64,000 bases of DNA from Variovorax paradoxus (GTDB lineage Bacteria; Pseudomonadota; Gammaproteobacteria; Burkholderiales; Burkholderiaceae_C), in contig NZ_JAUSRN010000007.1 of the NCBI RefSeq assembly GCF_030811855.1, positions 1-64,000 of the forward strand, written 5' to 3'. The notes beneath the pieces were generated by a model. It searched no databases and was not told the DNA's origin. It saw nothing but the letters and a program-made list of their open reading frames with translations. Shown piece after piece: positions 16,802 through 31,403 of this stretch (position 1 is the first letter of the stretch; each line of letters opens with the position of its first letter). The position numbers and the translations under genes are program-made.

Positions 16802-17539
16802 GTGGAGACGAGCGTCTCGCTGCTGTGCCTGCCGTGCGCGGGCGCCAGCGCCACGATGTACCTGCGCTGGCGCCGCCTGCTGCCGCGCTGGATCCGCATC
16901 GTTCCCGTGGAACTGCCTGGCCGCGGCAGCCGGCTGGCCGAAAGCCCGGTGGAGGATTTCGACAGCCTCGTTGCGCAACTCTGCGCGGAGCAGGCCGAGG
17001 CCATGCGCGGCGAGTTCGCGATCTTCGGCCACAGCATGGGCGCGTTGCTCGCTTACGGCATGGCTTGCCGATTGCGGTCGCCGGGGCGCGCATTGCCTGT
17101 TGCACTGCTTGCTTCGGGCGCCGCCGCGCCGTCTCGGCGTGATCCCGGTCGCTTCGCTGACAAGACCGACGACGCCTCGTTGATCGCCGACTTGCGCAAG
17201 CAGGGAGGAACGCCGGAAGAAGTGTTTGCGAGCGCCGAGTTGATGCGCCTCACGCTCGACGTGCTCGGCGCCGACTACCGCGTGTGCGAAGGCTTTCGAT
17301 ACGCAGGTGAGGCGCCGCTGCCGATGCCGGTGCACGTCTTCGCGGGACGCGACGACGACATCGAAGCCGAGCGCATCTACGCGTGGTCGGCCGAGGCGGG
17401 TGGTGCCTTTTCGCTCGACTGGTTCGGCGGCGGGCACTTCTTCATCCGCCAGCAGGAAACGGCATTTTTGGCGGTGCTCTCGCAGCGCCTCGGCAAGGTC
17501 GTCGCACGGGATCGCCATGCATCTCACGCCCTGGCCTGA
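16802..17539 (+). CDS. Type II (editing) thioesterase
   Basis: A 245-residue alpha/beta hydrolase of the external thioesterase family (GrsT/RifR type). It has an early LLCLPCAGASATMY block, nucleophile Ser78 in GHSMG, a later Asp in FAGRDDDIEAE and a His in WFGGGHFFI, completing the triad. These enzymes remove wrong acyl groups from stalled carrier domains. Start choice is open: GTG 16802 is used; TTG 16793 would overlap the mbtH stop. The 3' end overlaps the PPTase gene by 23 bp. Confidence 0.93.
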   Translation: METSVSLLCLPCAGASATMYLRWRRLLPRWIRIVPVELPGRGSRLAESPVEDFDSLVAQLCAEQAEAMRGEFAIFGHSMGALLAYGMACRLRSPGRALPVALLASGAAAPSRRDPGRFADKTDDASLIADLRKQGGTPEEVFASAELMRLTLDVLGADYRVCEGFRYAGEAPLPMPVHVFAGRDDDIEAERIYAWSAEAGGAFSLDWFGGGHFFIRQQETAFLAVLSQRLGKVVARDRHASHALA

Positions 17540-18209
17540 TCCGCTGCCCGCGGGCATCGAGGTGTACCGCCTCGACTTCGACCTGACCATCGAAGCAGCG
17601 GAGGCGCGGCGGGTGCTGACGTCCGACGAGCGTGCAAAGGCCGACAGGTTCGCAAGAACGGCCGATCGCGTGCGCTTCACCGTGACACGTACCGCGCTTC
17701 GCAATCTGCTTGCAGAGCGTGTGAGCTGCGAGCCCGCCGAGGTGCCGCTTGTGGCGAGCTCGCATGGCAAGCCGTTCATCGAGTGTGCAGTCGGCAATGC
17801 GCCGCAGTTCAACGTCTCGCACTCCGGGTCGCATGCGCTCATTGCGCTGGGCGATGCACGGACTGTGACCGAGATCGGCATCGACATCGAAGCGTGCAAG
17901 GCCGATGTCGACGTCGAGGCTATCTCCTCGCTGGCATTCACCACCTACGAATGCGAAGAAGTGCGCAATGCCGCCGATCGGCTGCATGCGCTCTACACCC
18001 GCTGGGTCGGCAAGGAAGCGGTGCTCAAGGCCATCGGCGTCGGCGTGGCCGGGCACCTGAAGTCGATCGGCATCCGGCCCGGCGCCAACGGGCAGTTCGC
18101 CCTCGAATGTGCCGTTCCCGAATGGACGAATTTTCAAGCCGTGACGCTCAGGGCGCCGATCGGCTATGCAGCCGCGCTCGCTTGGCGCGCAAAGGAAGAA
18201 ACGACATGA
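17517..18209 (+). CDS. Sfp-type 4'-phosphopantetheinyl transferase
   Basis: A 230-residue enzyme that transfers phosphopantetheine from CoA to carrier-domain serines. It shows the Sfp-family motifs: FNVSHSG, the Mg-binding GIDIE (121-125) and WVGKEAVLKAIG around Lys166/Glu167. The length is normal for the family. It should activate the carrier domains of the megasynthases. Its stop codon overlaps the first NRPS start (ATGA at 18206-18209), so translation is probably coupled. Confidence 0.95.
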   Translation: MHLTPWPDPLPAGIEVYRLDFDLTIEAAEARRVLTSDERAKADRFARTADRVRFTVTRTALRNLLAERVSCEPAEVPLVASSHGKPFIECAVGNAPQFNVSHSGSHALIALGDARTVTEIGIDIEACKADVDVEAISSLAFTTYECEEVRNAADRLHALYTRWVGKEAVLKAIGVGVAGHLKSIGIRPGANGQFALECAVPEWTNFQAVTLRAPIGYAAALAWRAKEETT

Positions 18210-21200
18210 CCGAGATGCCGCAAAAGGCAAATCCGCAGCCGAAGAATTTCGTTGCCCACCTGCGTGCGCTGGCACGCACGCGACCGGGCGACGTCTGGCT
18301 CACCGTGGCTGGCACGGTGAACGGCGAGTACCACGAAGACCCGATCAGCTACGGTGTCTTCGAGCGCCGCGTGCGCGCCCTTGCGGCCCGGCTGCAGCAG
18401 CAGTTCGCCAAGGGCGAGCGGGCCCTGGTCATGCTCGACAACGGCGACCACTATGCAGTGTGCATGCTGGCTTGCTTCTACAGCGGCGTGATCGCGGTGC
18501 CGGTGTTCCCGCCCGAGTCGATGCGTCCACAACACTTGGCTCGGCTCACCGGCATTGCCGCCGATTCAGAAGCGCGCTGCGTGCTGACCTCCGCCGCAAT
18601 CGCGGGTGCAATGAATGCCGACGGGCCGTTCGGCACTGCCGAAGTCATCGCCGTCGATGCGGTGGATGCCGCGCTTGCCGATGCATGGGCGCCCTTCGAT
18701 CCCGCCGATGGCGACATCGCGTTCCTGCAGTACACCTCGGGCTCGACCTCGGCGCCGAAGGGCGTCATGGTGACGCACGGCAACCTGATGGCCAACGAAG
18801 CGGCGATGACGCACGGCATGGGCGTGGGTCCAGACGACAAGTTCGTCTGCTGGGCGCCGCTCTATCACGACATGGGGTTGATCGGCGGGCTGCTGCTGCC
18901 GCTCTACAACGGCATTCCGCTGGTTCTCGCTTCGCCAGCGTATTTTCTCGAACGCCCGGTGCGCTGGCTCGAGCTGATCTCGCGTCATCGCGCCACCCAC
19001 AGCGGCGGACCCGATTTTTCCTTCCGCCTTTGTCTCGAGCGCGTGAACGATGCGCGGCTGGCGCAGCTCGACCTGTCGAGCTGGCGCGTGGCCTACACCG
19101 GTGCGGAGCCCGTGCGCGAAGACACCGAAGCCGAATTCATCGCGCGCTTTGCTGCCGCGGGTTTCGACCCGCATGCGGCCTACCCCTGCTATGGCCTGGC
19201 CGAGGGGACCCTGTTCGTCACCGGCGGTATGCGCGGCGACGGCATGACGGCGCGCACCTTCTCCACCGACGGCTTGGCCCGTGGCACCGGCACGCCGGCC
19301 GACGAGGGCACGATGCTGGTCGGCTGCGGCGTCGCGGCCCCAGGCCATCTCGTCGAGATCGTCGACGTCGAGTCGCTGCTGCCGGCGGCGCCCGGAAAGA
19401 TCGGTGAAATCTGGACCAGCGGCGCGAGCATCTGCGTCGGCTACTGGGGCAAGGAGCGCGAGACCCGCGAGACCTTCGTCCTGCGCGACGGCCAGCGCTG
19501 GCTGCGCACCGGTGACCTGGGCTTCATGCACGAAGGCCAGCTCTACGTCACGGGACGGATCAAGGACCTGATCATCGTCCGCGGCCACAACATCTATCCC
19601 CAAGACGTCGAGCGGCTCATCGAGGCCGAGGTCGACGCGGTGCGCAAGAGCCGCGTCGCGGTCTTCGCGGTGCAGGGCGCGGAAGGCGAAGGCATCGGCG
19701 TTGCGGCGGAGGTGTCGCGCAGCATGCAAAAGTTGGTGCCGCCCGAGGTGCTGGTCGATGCGCTCGGCGCAGCCGTGAGCGAGGTGTTCGGCGAGCCGCT
19801 GTCGGTCGTGCTGCTGCTCAACCCCGGCGGCCTCCCCAAGACCACCAGCGGCAAGCTGCAGCGCAGCGCCTGCCGCGCAGGCTGGATCGACGGGACCGCC
19901 GACGCGTATGCGATCTACCACTACGGCGCTTTCGCGCGGGGCGGCCCCGGGGAAGCGGCCACCCAGGCGCCGCTGGACGAAGTTGAAAACGCAGTGGCAA
20001 GCATCTGGCGCGAAGTCTGGAAGCACGGCAATGACCTCGCGCTTGGGCGCGACGCACACTTCTTCAACCGCGGCGGAAGCTCTCTCACCGCGACGCAAGC
20101 CGCCGCACGCATCTCGGCGCATTGGCAGATCGATTTCCCCGCGCGGATGCTGTTCGAGCAACCGCGCCTTGAGGCATGTGCAACAGCCATCCGGGAACTG
20201 CAGTCCCAAGGTTCGCGCCTGCAACGCGCGTCGATTCCCGTGCTTTCCGCCGAACGCCGCTTGTTGCCGATGCCGCTCTCCCATGCGCAGGAGCGCCAGT
20301 GGTTTCTCTGGCGGGTCGATCCGCACAGTGCGGCCTATCACATGAGCGGCGCGCTTCGGCTCACGGGTGTGTTGAATGCCGATGCTCTGCAAGCCGGTCT
20401 CGATGGCCTCGTCATGCGCCACGAATCGCTGCGCACGGTATTCAGCGCCACCGCCGATGGCCATGCGGAGCAATGGATCAAGCCCTCGGGCTCCGTGCCG
20501 TTGGCGATGATCGACTTGCGTGGGGAGCGCGAGGAGCAACTGACAGAAGCAACCCGGCGCCTCAAGGCCGAGCCCTTCGATCTGACGCAGGGCCCGCTGT
20601 TGCGCGCCGCGCTGATCCGCACCGCCGACGAGATCCATGTGCTCGCCGTGGTGATGCACCACATCATTTCCGACGGCGCCTCGATGCAGTTGCTGATCGA
20701 CCAGCTGGCCGCCGGCTACGCCGCGCATCTGGATGAAGAAACCAAGCGAATGCCTGCGCCGCGCATCCAGTACGCCGACTACGCGCTCTGGCAGCGCGAC
20801 TGGCTTGCGGCAGGCGAGGGCGAACGGCAACTGGCCTGGTGGCGCGCGCATCTCGGCGACACGCAAGCGGTGCTAGACCTGCGCACCGACCATCCGCGCC
20901 AGGCGCAGGCCGGCTACAGCGCGGCGCGGCATGCCTTCGAGCTGCCGGCCAGCCTGCTCGGCAAGCTGCGCGATATGGCGGACACCCAGGGCGCGACGCT
21001 CTTCATGGTGCTGCTCGCAGGTTTCCAGTCCCTGCTGCATCGCTACACGGGGCAGGAAGACATCCGCATCGGTGCGCCCATTGCCAACCGCAACCGCATG
21101 GAGGTCGAAGGTGTGGTCGGCATGTTCGTCAACACGCTGGTGCTGCGCAATCCGGTCCACGGCCGCCTGAGCGCATCGCGCGTGCTGGCGCAGGCCCGCG

Positions 21201-23488
21201 ACGCCGTGCTGGGCGCGCAGGCGAACCAGGACCTGCCTTTCGAGCAGCTGGTGCAGACGCTGCAGCCCGAGCGCAGCCTGAGCCGCACGCCCTTGTTCCA
21301 GGTCATGTTCAACCACCTGTTCGAGGACTACCGCGCGTTTGCGCAACTGGCCGGCATTGCGGCAGAAGACCACGCGCTGCCCGACCTCGCGGCGCAGTTC
21401 GAACTCACGCTCGAAGCGCGTGAAAGGCCGGATGGCCATCTGTCGCTGTCCGTGATCTATGCGGCCGAGCTGTTCGAGCCCGACACCATCGAGCGCATGG
21501 CTGGCCACTACGTCGCGATCCTGCAGGTGTTGGCCGATCGCCCTGACCAGCCGGTCGGCGACATCGAACTGCTCGGCGCACCCGAGCAGGCGCGGTTGGC
21601 GCAATGGGGCGTGAACACGCACCGCGAGCCGCAGCCTGAGCCCGTGCACCGCATGATCGAGCGGCAGGCGCGCGCGCAGCCCGACGCCACCGCGCTGCTC
21701 TTCGGGGACGAGGCGCTGAGCTTCTCTGAACTGAACTGCCGGGCCAACCGCCTCGCGCACCGGTTGATCGCGCTCGGCGTCAAGCCCGAGGTGCTGGTGG
21801 GCATCGCGATGGAGCGCTCCGTCGAGATGGTGGTAGCGATCCTCGGCGTGCTCAAGGCCGGCGGCGCCTACGTGCCACTGGACCCGGAATACCCGGCGGA
21901 ACGCCTGGCCTACATGGTGCAGGACAGCGGCATCGGGCTGCTGCTCACGCAGCGCAGCCTCGTCGATTGCGTGCCCGACTGCCGCGCGCTGAGCGTGCTG
22001 GAAATCGATACAGCGGACCTCGGCGGCGAACCCGACAGCGATCCGCAGGTCGGCCTGCACATCGAGAACCTCGCCTACGTGATCTACACCTCGGGCTCCA
22101 CCGGCAAGCCCAAGGGCGCGGCCATCCGCCACATCGCGCTGCACAGCTGCATGGTGTGGATGCAGAACATCTACCGGCTGACGCGCGATGACACCGTGCT
22201 GCACAAGGCGCCGTTCGGTTTCGACGTGTCGGTGTGGGAAATTTTCTGGCCCCTGACCGCGGGCGCCCGGCTGGTGGTCGCCAACCCTGGCGATCACCGC
22301 GACCCGGCCCGGCTGGTCGAACTGATCCAGCGCCACCAGGTCACCACGCTCAACTTCGTGCCTTCGATGCTGCAGGCATTTCTCGCGCACAAGGGCATCG
22401 AAACCAGCACGCGCCTGCGCCACATCATCTGCGGCGGCGAGGCGATGCCGGCTGAAACGCAGAAGGAAACGCTCGAGCGCTTGCACGGCGCGGGCCTGCA
22501 AAACCTCTACGGCCCGACCGAGACCACCATCCACGTCACCCACTGGGCCTGCCGCAACGATGGCCAGAGCCAGGTGCCCATCGGCCGGCCGATCAGCCAC
22601 ACCAGCACTCACGTGCTGGATGCCGACCTGAACCTTGTGCCCCAGGGCGTTGCAGGCGAGCTGTACCTGGGCGGCATCAGCCTGGCCCGCGGTTACCTGA
22701 AGCGGGCCGGCTTGAGCGCGGAACGCTTCGTGGCCGATCCCTTCGACAGCGAAGGCGGCGGAAGGCTCTACCGCACCGGTGACCTGGTGCGATGGAGCGC
22801 CGAAGGGCAGCTGGAGTACCTCGGCCGCATCGACCATCAGGTGAAGATCCGCGGCTTCCGCATCGAACTCGGAGAAATCGAAGCGCAGTTGCTCGCGCAA
22901 CCCGCGGTGCGCGAAGCCGTGGTCGTGGCGAAGGAAGGCCCGGCCGGCGCACGCCTCGTGGCTTACCTCGCGGCGCATGCGGATCACATCATCGACACCG
23001 CCGCGCTCAAGGAGCGCCTTGCGCAGGTGCTGCCCGACTACATGGTCCCGCGCGCTTTCGCCGTGCTCGACAGTCTGCCGCTGAACGCCAACGGCAAGGT
23101 CGACCGCAAGGCGCTGCCGGAGCCGGCCTTCGCCAGCGAGCTTGCCTACGAAGCACCGCAGGGCCATGTCGCGCAGACCGTGGCCGGGGTCTGGTCCGAG
23201 GTATTGCAGGTCGAACAGGTGGGCCAGCACGACAACTTCTTCGACCTCGGCGGCCACTCGCTGCTGCTGATCCGCGCACACCGGCTGCTGGAAGACCGGC
23301 TGCAGGCCGCCATCCCCGTGGTCAACCTTTTCAAATACCCCACCATCGAATTGCTGGCCCAGTGGATCGAGCAGGCGCCGGCCGGCGCCGCATCGTCCGC
23401 CGCCGCGGCTGCCGCCAGCGACGACAGGGCGCTACGCCAGCGCGCCGCCATGCTTCAACGCCGCAAGGCGGCAGAGAGAGTCAACTGA
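18206..23488 (+). CDS. Loading NRPS: FAAL-ACP-C-A-PCP
   Basis: A 1760-residue synthetase. Residues about 12-555 are a fatty acyl-AMP ligase (TSGSTSAPKGVM, YHDMGLIGGLLLPLYNG, YGLAEGT) that activates a fatty acid without CoA. An ACP (NRGGSSLTA, Ser626) takes the acyl group. The C domain (about 685-1115) has HHIISDG with catalytic His819. The A domain (about 1150-1640) has TSGSTGKPKGA and [10 protein letters not shown]. The PCP has Ser1685 (FFDLGGHSLL). The pocket read by eye is D-V-W-N-I-G-L-I-H-K, close to the Thr code and partly to the CchH hydroxyornithine code, so the substrate is uncertain. It acylates the first residue and makes the product a lipopeptide. Confidence 0.95.
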   Translation: MTEMPQKANPQPKNFVAHLRALARTRPGDVWLTVAGTVNGEYHEDPISYGVFERRVRALAARLQQQFAKGERALVMLDNGDHYAVCMLACFYSGVIAVPVFPPESMRPQHLARLTGIAADSEARCVLTSAAIAGAMNADGPFGTAEVIAVDAVDAALADAWAPFDPADGDIAFLQYTSGSTSAPKGVMVTHGNLMANEAAMTHGMGVGPDDKFVCWAPLYHDMGLIGGLLLPLYNGIPLVLASPAYFLERPVRWLELISRHRATHSGGPDFSFRLCLERVNDARLAQLDLSSWRVAYTGAEPVREDTEAEFIARFAAAGFDPHAAYPCYGLAEGTLFVTGGMRGDGMTARTFSTDGLARGTGTPADEGTMLVGCGVAAPGHLVEIVDVESLLPAAPGKIGEIWTSGASICVGYWGKERETRETFVLRDGQRWLRTGDLGFMHEGQLYVTGRIKDLIIVRGHNIYPQDVERLIEAEVDAVRKSRVAVFAVQGAEGEGIGVAAEVSRSMQKLVPPEVLVDALGAAVSEVFGEPLSVVLLLNPGGLPKTTSGKLQRSACRAGWIDGTADAYAIYHYGAFARGGPGEAATQAPLDEVENAVASIWREVWKHGNDLALGRDAHFFNRGGSSLTATQAAARISAHWQIDFPARMLFEQPRLEACATAIRELQSQGSRLQRASIPVLSAERRLLPMPLSHAQERQWFLWRVDPHSAAYHMSGALRLTGVLNADALQAGLDGLVMRHESLRTVFSATADGHAEQWIKPSGSVPLAMIDLRGEREEQLTEATRRLKAEPFDLTQGPLLRAALIRTADEIHVLAVVMHHIISDGASMQLLIDQLAAGYAAHLDEETKRMPAPRIQYADYALWQRDWLAAGEGERQLAWWRAHLGDTQAVLDLRTDHPRQAQAGYSAARHAFELPASLLGKLRDMADTQGATLFMVLLAGFQSLLHRYTGQEDIRIGAPIANRNRMEVEGVVGMFVNTLVLRNPVHGRLSASRVLAQARDAVLGAQANQDLPFEQLVQTLQPERSLSRTPLFQVMFNHLFEDYRAFAQLAGIAAEDHALPDLAAQFELTLEARERPDGHLSLSVIYAAELFEPDTIERMAGHYVAILQVLADRPDQPVGDIELLGAPEQARLAQWGVNTHREPQPEPVHRMIERQARAQPDATALLFGDEALSFSELNCRANRLAHRLIALGVKPEVLVGIAMERSVEMVVAILGVLKAGGAYVPLDPEYPAERLAYMVQDSGIGLLLTQRSLVDCVPDCRALSVLEIDTADLGGEPDSDPQVGLHIENLAYVIYTSGSTGKPKGAAIRHIALHSCMVWMQNIYRLTRDDTVLHKAPFGFDVSVWEIFWPLTAGARLVVANPGDHRDPARLVELIQRHQVTTLNFVPSMLQAFLAHKGIETSTRLRHIICGGEAMPAETQKETLERLHGAGLQNLYGPTETTIHVTHWACRNDGQSQVPIGRPISHTSTHVLDADLNLVPQGVAGELYLGGISLARGYLKRAGLSAERFVADPFDSEGGGRLYRTGDLVRWSAEGQLEYLGRIDHQVKIRGFRIELGEIEAQLLAQPAVREAVVVAKEGPAGARLVAYLAAHADHIIDTAALKERLAQVLPDYMVPRAFAVLDSLPLNANGKVDRKALPEPAFASELAYEAPQGHVAQTVAGVWSEVLQVEQVGQHDNFFDLGGHSLLLIRAHRLLEDRLQAAIPVVNLFKYPTIELLAQWIEQAPAGAASSAAAAAASDDRALRQRAAMLQRRKAAERVN

Positions 23489-26400
23489 TGTCCACCCCCC
23501 ACGACCTCTCCGAACCGACGGGCATCGAGATCGCCATCGTCGGCATGGCCGGGCGCTTTCCCGGCGCCGACGATGTGGACGCCTTCTGGCGCAATGTGCA
23601 GGGAGGCGTGGAGTCGGTGTCGCGCTTCACCGACGACGAACTGCGCGCGCGCGGTGTGCCGCAAAGTCTGCTGGACGATCCCGAGTACGTGAAGGCCGGT
23701 GTGAAATTCGACGGCTTCGACCGCTTCGATGCCGGCTTCTTCGGCTACACGCCGCGCGAAGCGGAGACCCTCGATCCGCAGCAGCGCATCTTCCTGGAGT
23801 GCGCCTGGGCTTCGCTCGAACATGCGGGCTGCGACGTCGCGCGCTGGCCGGGCAAGGTCGGCGTCTATGCGGGCGAGGGCACCAACCTGTACCTGATCCG
23901 CAATCTGCTCCCGTCCTTCGGCCTCGGCGCCGAGAGCGGCATCGCCGACTTGCTGGGGCTGATGAACGGCAACTCCGGCGGCTCGCTCTGCACGCGCGTG
24001 GCCTACAAGCTCGACCTGCGCGGTCCCGCGGTCACGGTGCAGACGGCGTGCTCGACATCGCTGGTCGCGGTGCACACCGCGTGCCAGGCGCTGCTAAGCC
24101 ACGACTGCGACATGGCCCTTGCGGGCGGTGTGTGGCTCAACCTGCTGCAAGAGGGCGGCTACCGCTACCAAGCCGGCGCCATCCTGTCGCCCGACGGCCA
24201 CTGCCGCGCCTTCGACGCGAAGGCCGCGGGCACGCTCATCGGCAGCGGTGCGGGCATTGTCGTGCTCAAGCGCCTGGACGATGCGCTGCAAGGCGGCGAC
24301 ACCATCCATGCGGTGATCAAGGGCTCGGCCGCCAACAACGACGGTGCCGCCAAGGTTGGCTTCACCGCGCCCAGCGTGGATGGCCAAGCCGAGGTCATCC
24401 GCGCGGCGCAGCTCATCGCGGGTGTGGCGGCGGACACCATCTGCTATGTGGAAGCGCACGGCACCGGCACCACGCTCGGCGACCCGATCGAGATCGCCGC
24501 GCTCACCCAGGCATTTCGCGCCGACACCGAACGGCAAGGCTTCTGCGCCATCGGTTCCGTGAAGACCAACATCGGCCACCTGGACGCGGCCGCCGGCGTG
24601 GCCGGGCTCATCAAGGCGACGATGGCGCTCAAGCACCGCGTGCTGCCGCCCAGCCTGAATTTCGAGAAGCCCAATCCGCAGATCGATTTCGGGGCCAGCC
24701 CGTTCTACGTGAATACCGAAGCGCGTGCCTGGGTCGAGGGACGCATGCCGCGGCGTGCTGGCGTCAGTTCGTTCGGCATCGGCGGCACCAACGTGCACGT
24801 GGTGCTCGAAGAAGCGCCGGTCGTTGTGAATGCGACCAAGGCGGCGGATGCGCCAGCCTGGCAAGTCTTGCCGGTGTCGGCAAAGAACGAAGCGGCATTG
24901 GCCCAAGGCCGCACGCAGCTTGCAGCGCATCTCCAGGCACAGCCTGCGTTGGCACTGCAAGACGTGGCGCACACCCTGCAAACCGGACGCCGCGCCTTTG
25001 CATGGCGCAGCGCGGTAGTGGCGACCGACCCGGACATGGCCGCACAGATGCTGTCCACTCCCGCCACCGCATCGCGCAAGGCACCGGCCTCCGCGCCCGA
25101 GGTGGTCTTTCTCTTTCCGGGCAGCGGCAGCCAACATGCCTTCATGGGCGCCGCGCTCTACCGCGAGCGCGCCGTGTTCCGCGAAGCACTCGATCGCTGC
25201 ACGGCCCTTCTGCGTACGCAAAGCGGCATCGATCTGCATCCGCTGCTGTTCCCTGCTGCCGGCGAAGAAGCACTGGCGAACGAGCGCCTGTTCCACATCG
25301 AAGTGGCACAGCCGGCGCTTTTTGCCGTCGAGTACGCCATGGCGCAGTGGTGGCTGCATTGCGGCGTGAAACCCGCTGTGATGATGGGCCACAGCCTCGG
25401 CGAATACGTTGCGGCTTGCGTCGCCGGCGTGTTCTCGTTGGAAGATGCCTTGCGCATCGTCGCGCAGCGCGCGCGCCTCGTGCAGGCGCTGCCGGCCGGG
25501 GCCATGCTCGCCGTGCCGCTGCCGGAATCCGAGCTCGCGCCTTTCCTCGCGGCAGGCTGCGATCTTGCGGCAGTGAACGGCGAACAGCTCTGCGTGCTGG
25601 CCGGAACACCCGAAGCCATCGCACGCGCCGAAGAAGAACTGCGCGCGCGCCAGCATCTGCCGCGCCGCCTGCATGTCGCCGTGGCCTTCCATTCGCGCCT
25701 GGTCGATCCGGCCGTGGCCGCACTGGAGCAGCTGGTCGCATCGGTGCCGCGCCACGCGCCGCGCATTCCTTTCATCTCCAATCTCACCGGCCTGCCGATC
25801 ACCGCGCAGGAGGCCACCAGCCCCGCGTACTGGGGCCGGCACTTGCGCAACACCGTGCGGTTCGCAGACGGCCTGCGCCACATCTTCGACAAGCCCGGCC
25901 GCGTGGTGCTCGAAGTCGGCCCCGGCGAGACGCTGACCGGGCTCGCGCGCCAGCATCCGGGCAGCCGCTCGGCTGCGGGCCTGTGGGCCAGCCAGGCGCA
26001 TGCGCAGCAGACAGCGCGCAACAGCCAGCAACTGGCGAATGCGGTGGCGGGCTTGTGGAGCGCCGGTGTGGACATCGACTGGTCCGCATGTCATGAAGGC
26101 GGCGGTCGTCGACGCGTGCCACTGCCCACCTATGCCTTTCAGCGCCAGCGCTTCTGGGTCGAGGCCGGCGATGCCGCACGTCCTTCGTCGAAGGCGGCAA
26201 CCTCCGATATCTTCTATGTGCCGAACTGGCAGCGAAGCACACCGTTGCCGCCCGCCGCGCAGCGTGCCGACCGCACAGGCTGCACGCTGATCCTGGGCGA
26301 TGCCAACAGCTTCACCGACCGGCTCGCCCGCACGCTGCGGGAGCGCGGTGAACAGGTGGTGCTGGCCTTGCGCGGCGCACGCTTTGCGCGCACCGCGCCG

Positions 26401-28073
26401 GGGCAATACACGGTGCGATCGGGCGAGCACGCCGATCATCAAGCCCTGCTGCGGGAAGCGGAAGCCGAAGCGGGTCCGGTCCGCCGGATTCATCACCTGT
26501 GGAGCCTCGACGGCAGCCGGCCGACGCCGCCGAATGCGGACGCTTTCGAAGCCGGGTATTTCAGCCTGCTCGCGCTCGTGCATGCGCTCGACGCCTTGGG
26601 CGGATCGGGCCGTGATTTCCTGGCGCTGACCATCGTCACCGACGGCCTCGAGGATGTCTCCGGCTCCGAACAACTGGTACCCGAGAAGGCCACCCTGCTG
26701 GGCATCGCCAAGGTCGTGAGCCAGGAATATCCATCGGTCGCTTGCCGCGTCGTCGACGTGGTGCTGCCCGCGCCGGAAAGCGCGGCCGAAAGCGACCTGG
26801 CGCGCCGGGTCGCCGACGAGGCCGCGTCCGCGCAGGAAGACTTTGTTGTTGCCTATCGCGGCCCGCATCGCTGGGTCAAGAACTACGAGCCGCTGCCTGC
26901 GCAACCCGCCACGCCACGGCTTCGTGCAGGCGGCGTGTACCTCATCACCGGCGGCATGGGCGGCGTAGGCCTCGCCCTGGCGCGGCACCTGAGCCGCGCA
27001 TGGAAGGCCCGACTGGTGCTGCTCGGCCGCACGCCGCTGCCCGCGCGTGGCGATTGGGAGCGCATCGTCGCATCGGCGGATGAGCCCGCGGCACTGCGCC
27101 GCAAGCTGCGGCAACTGATCGAACTCGAAACCGCCGGCGCGCAAGTGCTGACAGTGACGGCGGACGTCACCGATGCCGCGCAGCTGCGCGAAGCCCTGGT
27201 GGCCGTGCATGCGCGCTTCGGTGCGGTCAACGGCGTGGTCCACGCGGTCATGGACCCGGGGCTCGGCATGATCGTCCAGCGCACTCGGGCGCAGGTGGAG
27301 GCAGCCTTCGCGCCCAAGGTGGCGGGCACGCGCGCGCTGCTCGATGCGCTGCGCGCTGAGCCGCTGGACTTCGTGCTCTTCTGTTCCTCCATCGCCACGC
27401 TCGTCGGCGGCCTGGGCCGCAGCGACTATGCCGCCGCCAATGCCTATCTCGACGCACTGGCGACGGCCCACCGCCGCACGTCGGCGTTGCCGGTGTTCTC
27501 GGTGAACTGGGACGCCTGGCGCGACGTCGGCGCCGCGGCCGACATGGACCTGCCCGAGGGCGTCGGCCTCGACGAGCGCGCGGGCGTGCTCGCCTTCGAA
27601 CGCATCGTCAACGGGCCCGACCTGCCGCAGACTGTGGTCTCCGTGTCGCCGCTGGCGCCGCGGCTGCGCCCGCTCGGCAACCTGCTCGACACCGTGGGCG
27701 CTGAACAACCGGCAACCGAAGCCCGCGCCAGCCATTCACGCCCCGTGCTGCCCACACCGTATGCCGCACCTGAAGGCGAACTGGAAGAAGGGCTGGCCGC
27801 GCTGTGGACCGAAGCGCTCGGCATCGCACCCGTGGGCGTGCACGACAACCTGTTCGAACTGGGTGGCGACTCGCTGCTCGCGATCCGCCTGCTGTCCCGC
27901 GTGCGCAAGGCCTATGGCGTGGAGCTGCAACCGGCCGATTTCTTCAAGGTGCCGACCGTGGCCGAACTGGCCGCACTGGTCGAGCTGCGGCTGATCGAGG
28001 AGATCGAGCGCGAGGCCTCTGCCACCGATGACCCGCATCCGGCCACGGATTGCATCACTGCAAGTTTTTCATC

Positions 28074-28077
<4 letters not shown>
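23488..28077 (+). CDS. Type I PKS module: KS-AT-KR-ACP
   Basis: A 1529-residue polyketide synthase. The KS (about 12-435) has Cys188 (TACSTS) and the two His motifs (EAHGTGT, NIGHLDAAAG). The AT (about 537-830) has GHSLGEY with Ser636 and VAFHS at the specificity position, which favours malonyl-CoA over methylmalonyl-CoA (YASH). The KR (about 1148-1330) has GGMGGVGLA and the Ser...Tyr...Asn set (CSSIATL, YAAANAY). The ACP has Ser1462 (LGGDSLL). No DH, ER or methyltransferase domain is visible. It should add two carbons to the first aminoacyl unit and reduce to a beta-hydroxy acid. ATG 23488 overlaps the previous stop by one base. Confidence 0.95.

Positions 28078-31402
<3,325 letters not shown>

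Positions 31403-31403
<1 letters not shown>

Noticed and set aside
24094..27735. Long minus-strand open frames over the PKS/NRPS genes, including this one and those at 31100-35806 and 39142-43371
   Set aside because: High G+C makes long antisense frames common. The plus-strand frames carry complete catalytic motifs; the minus ones carry none.
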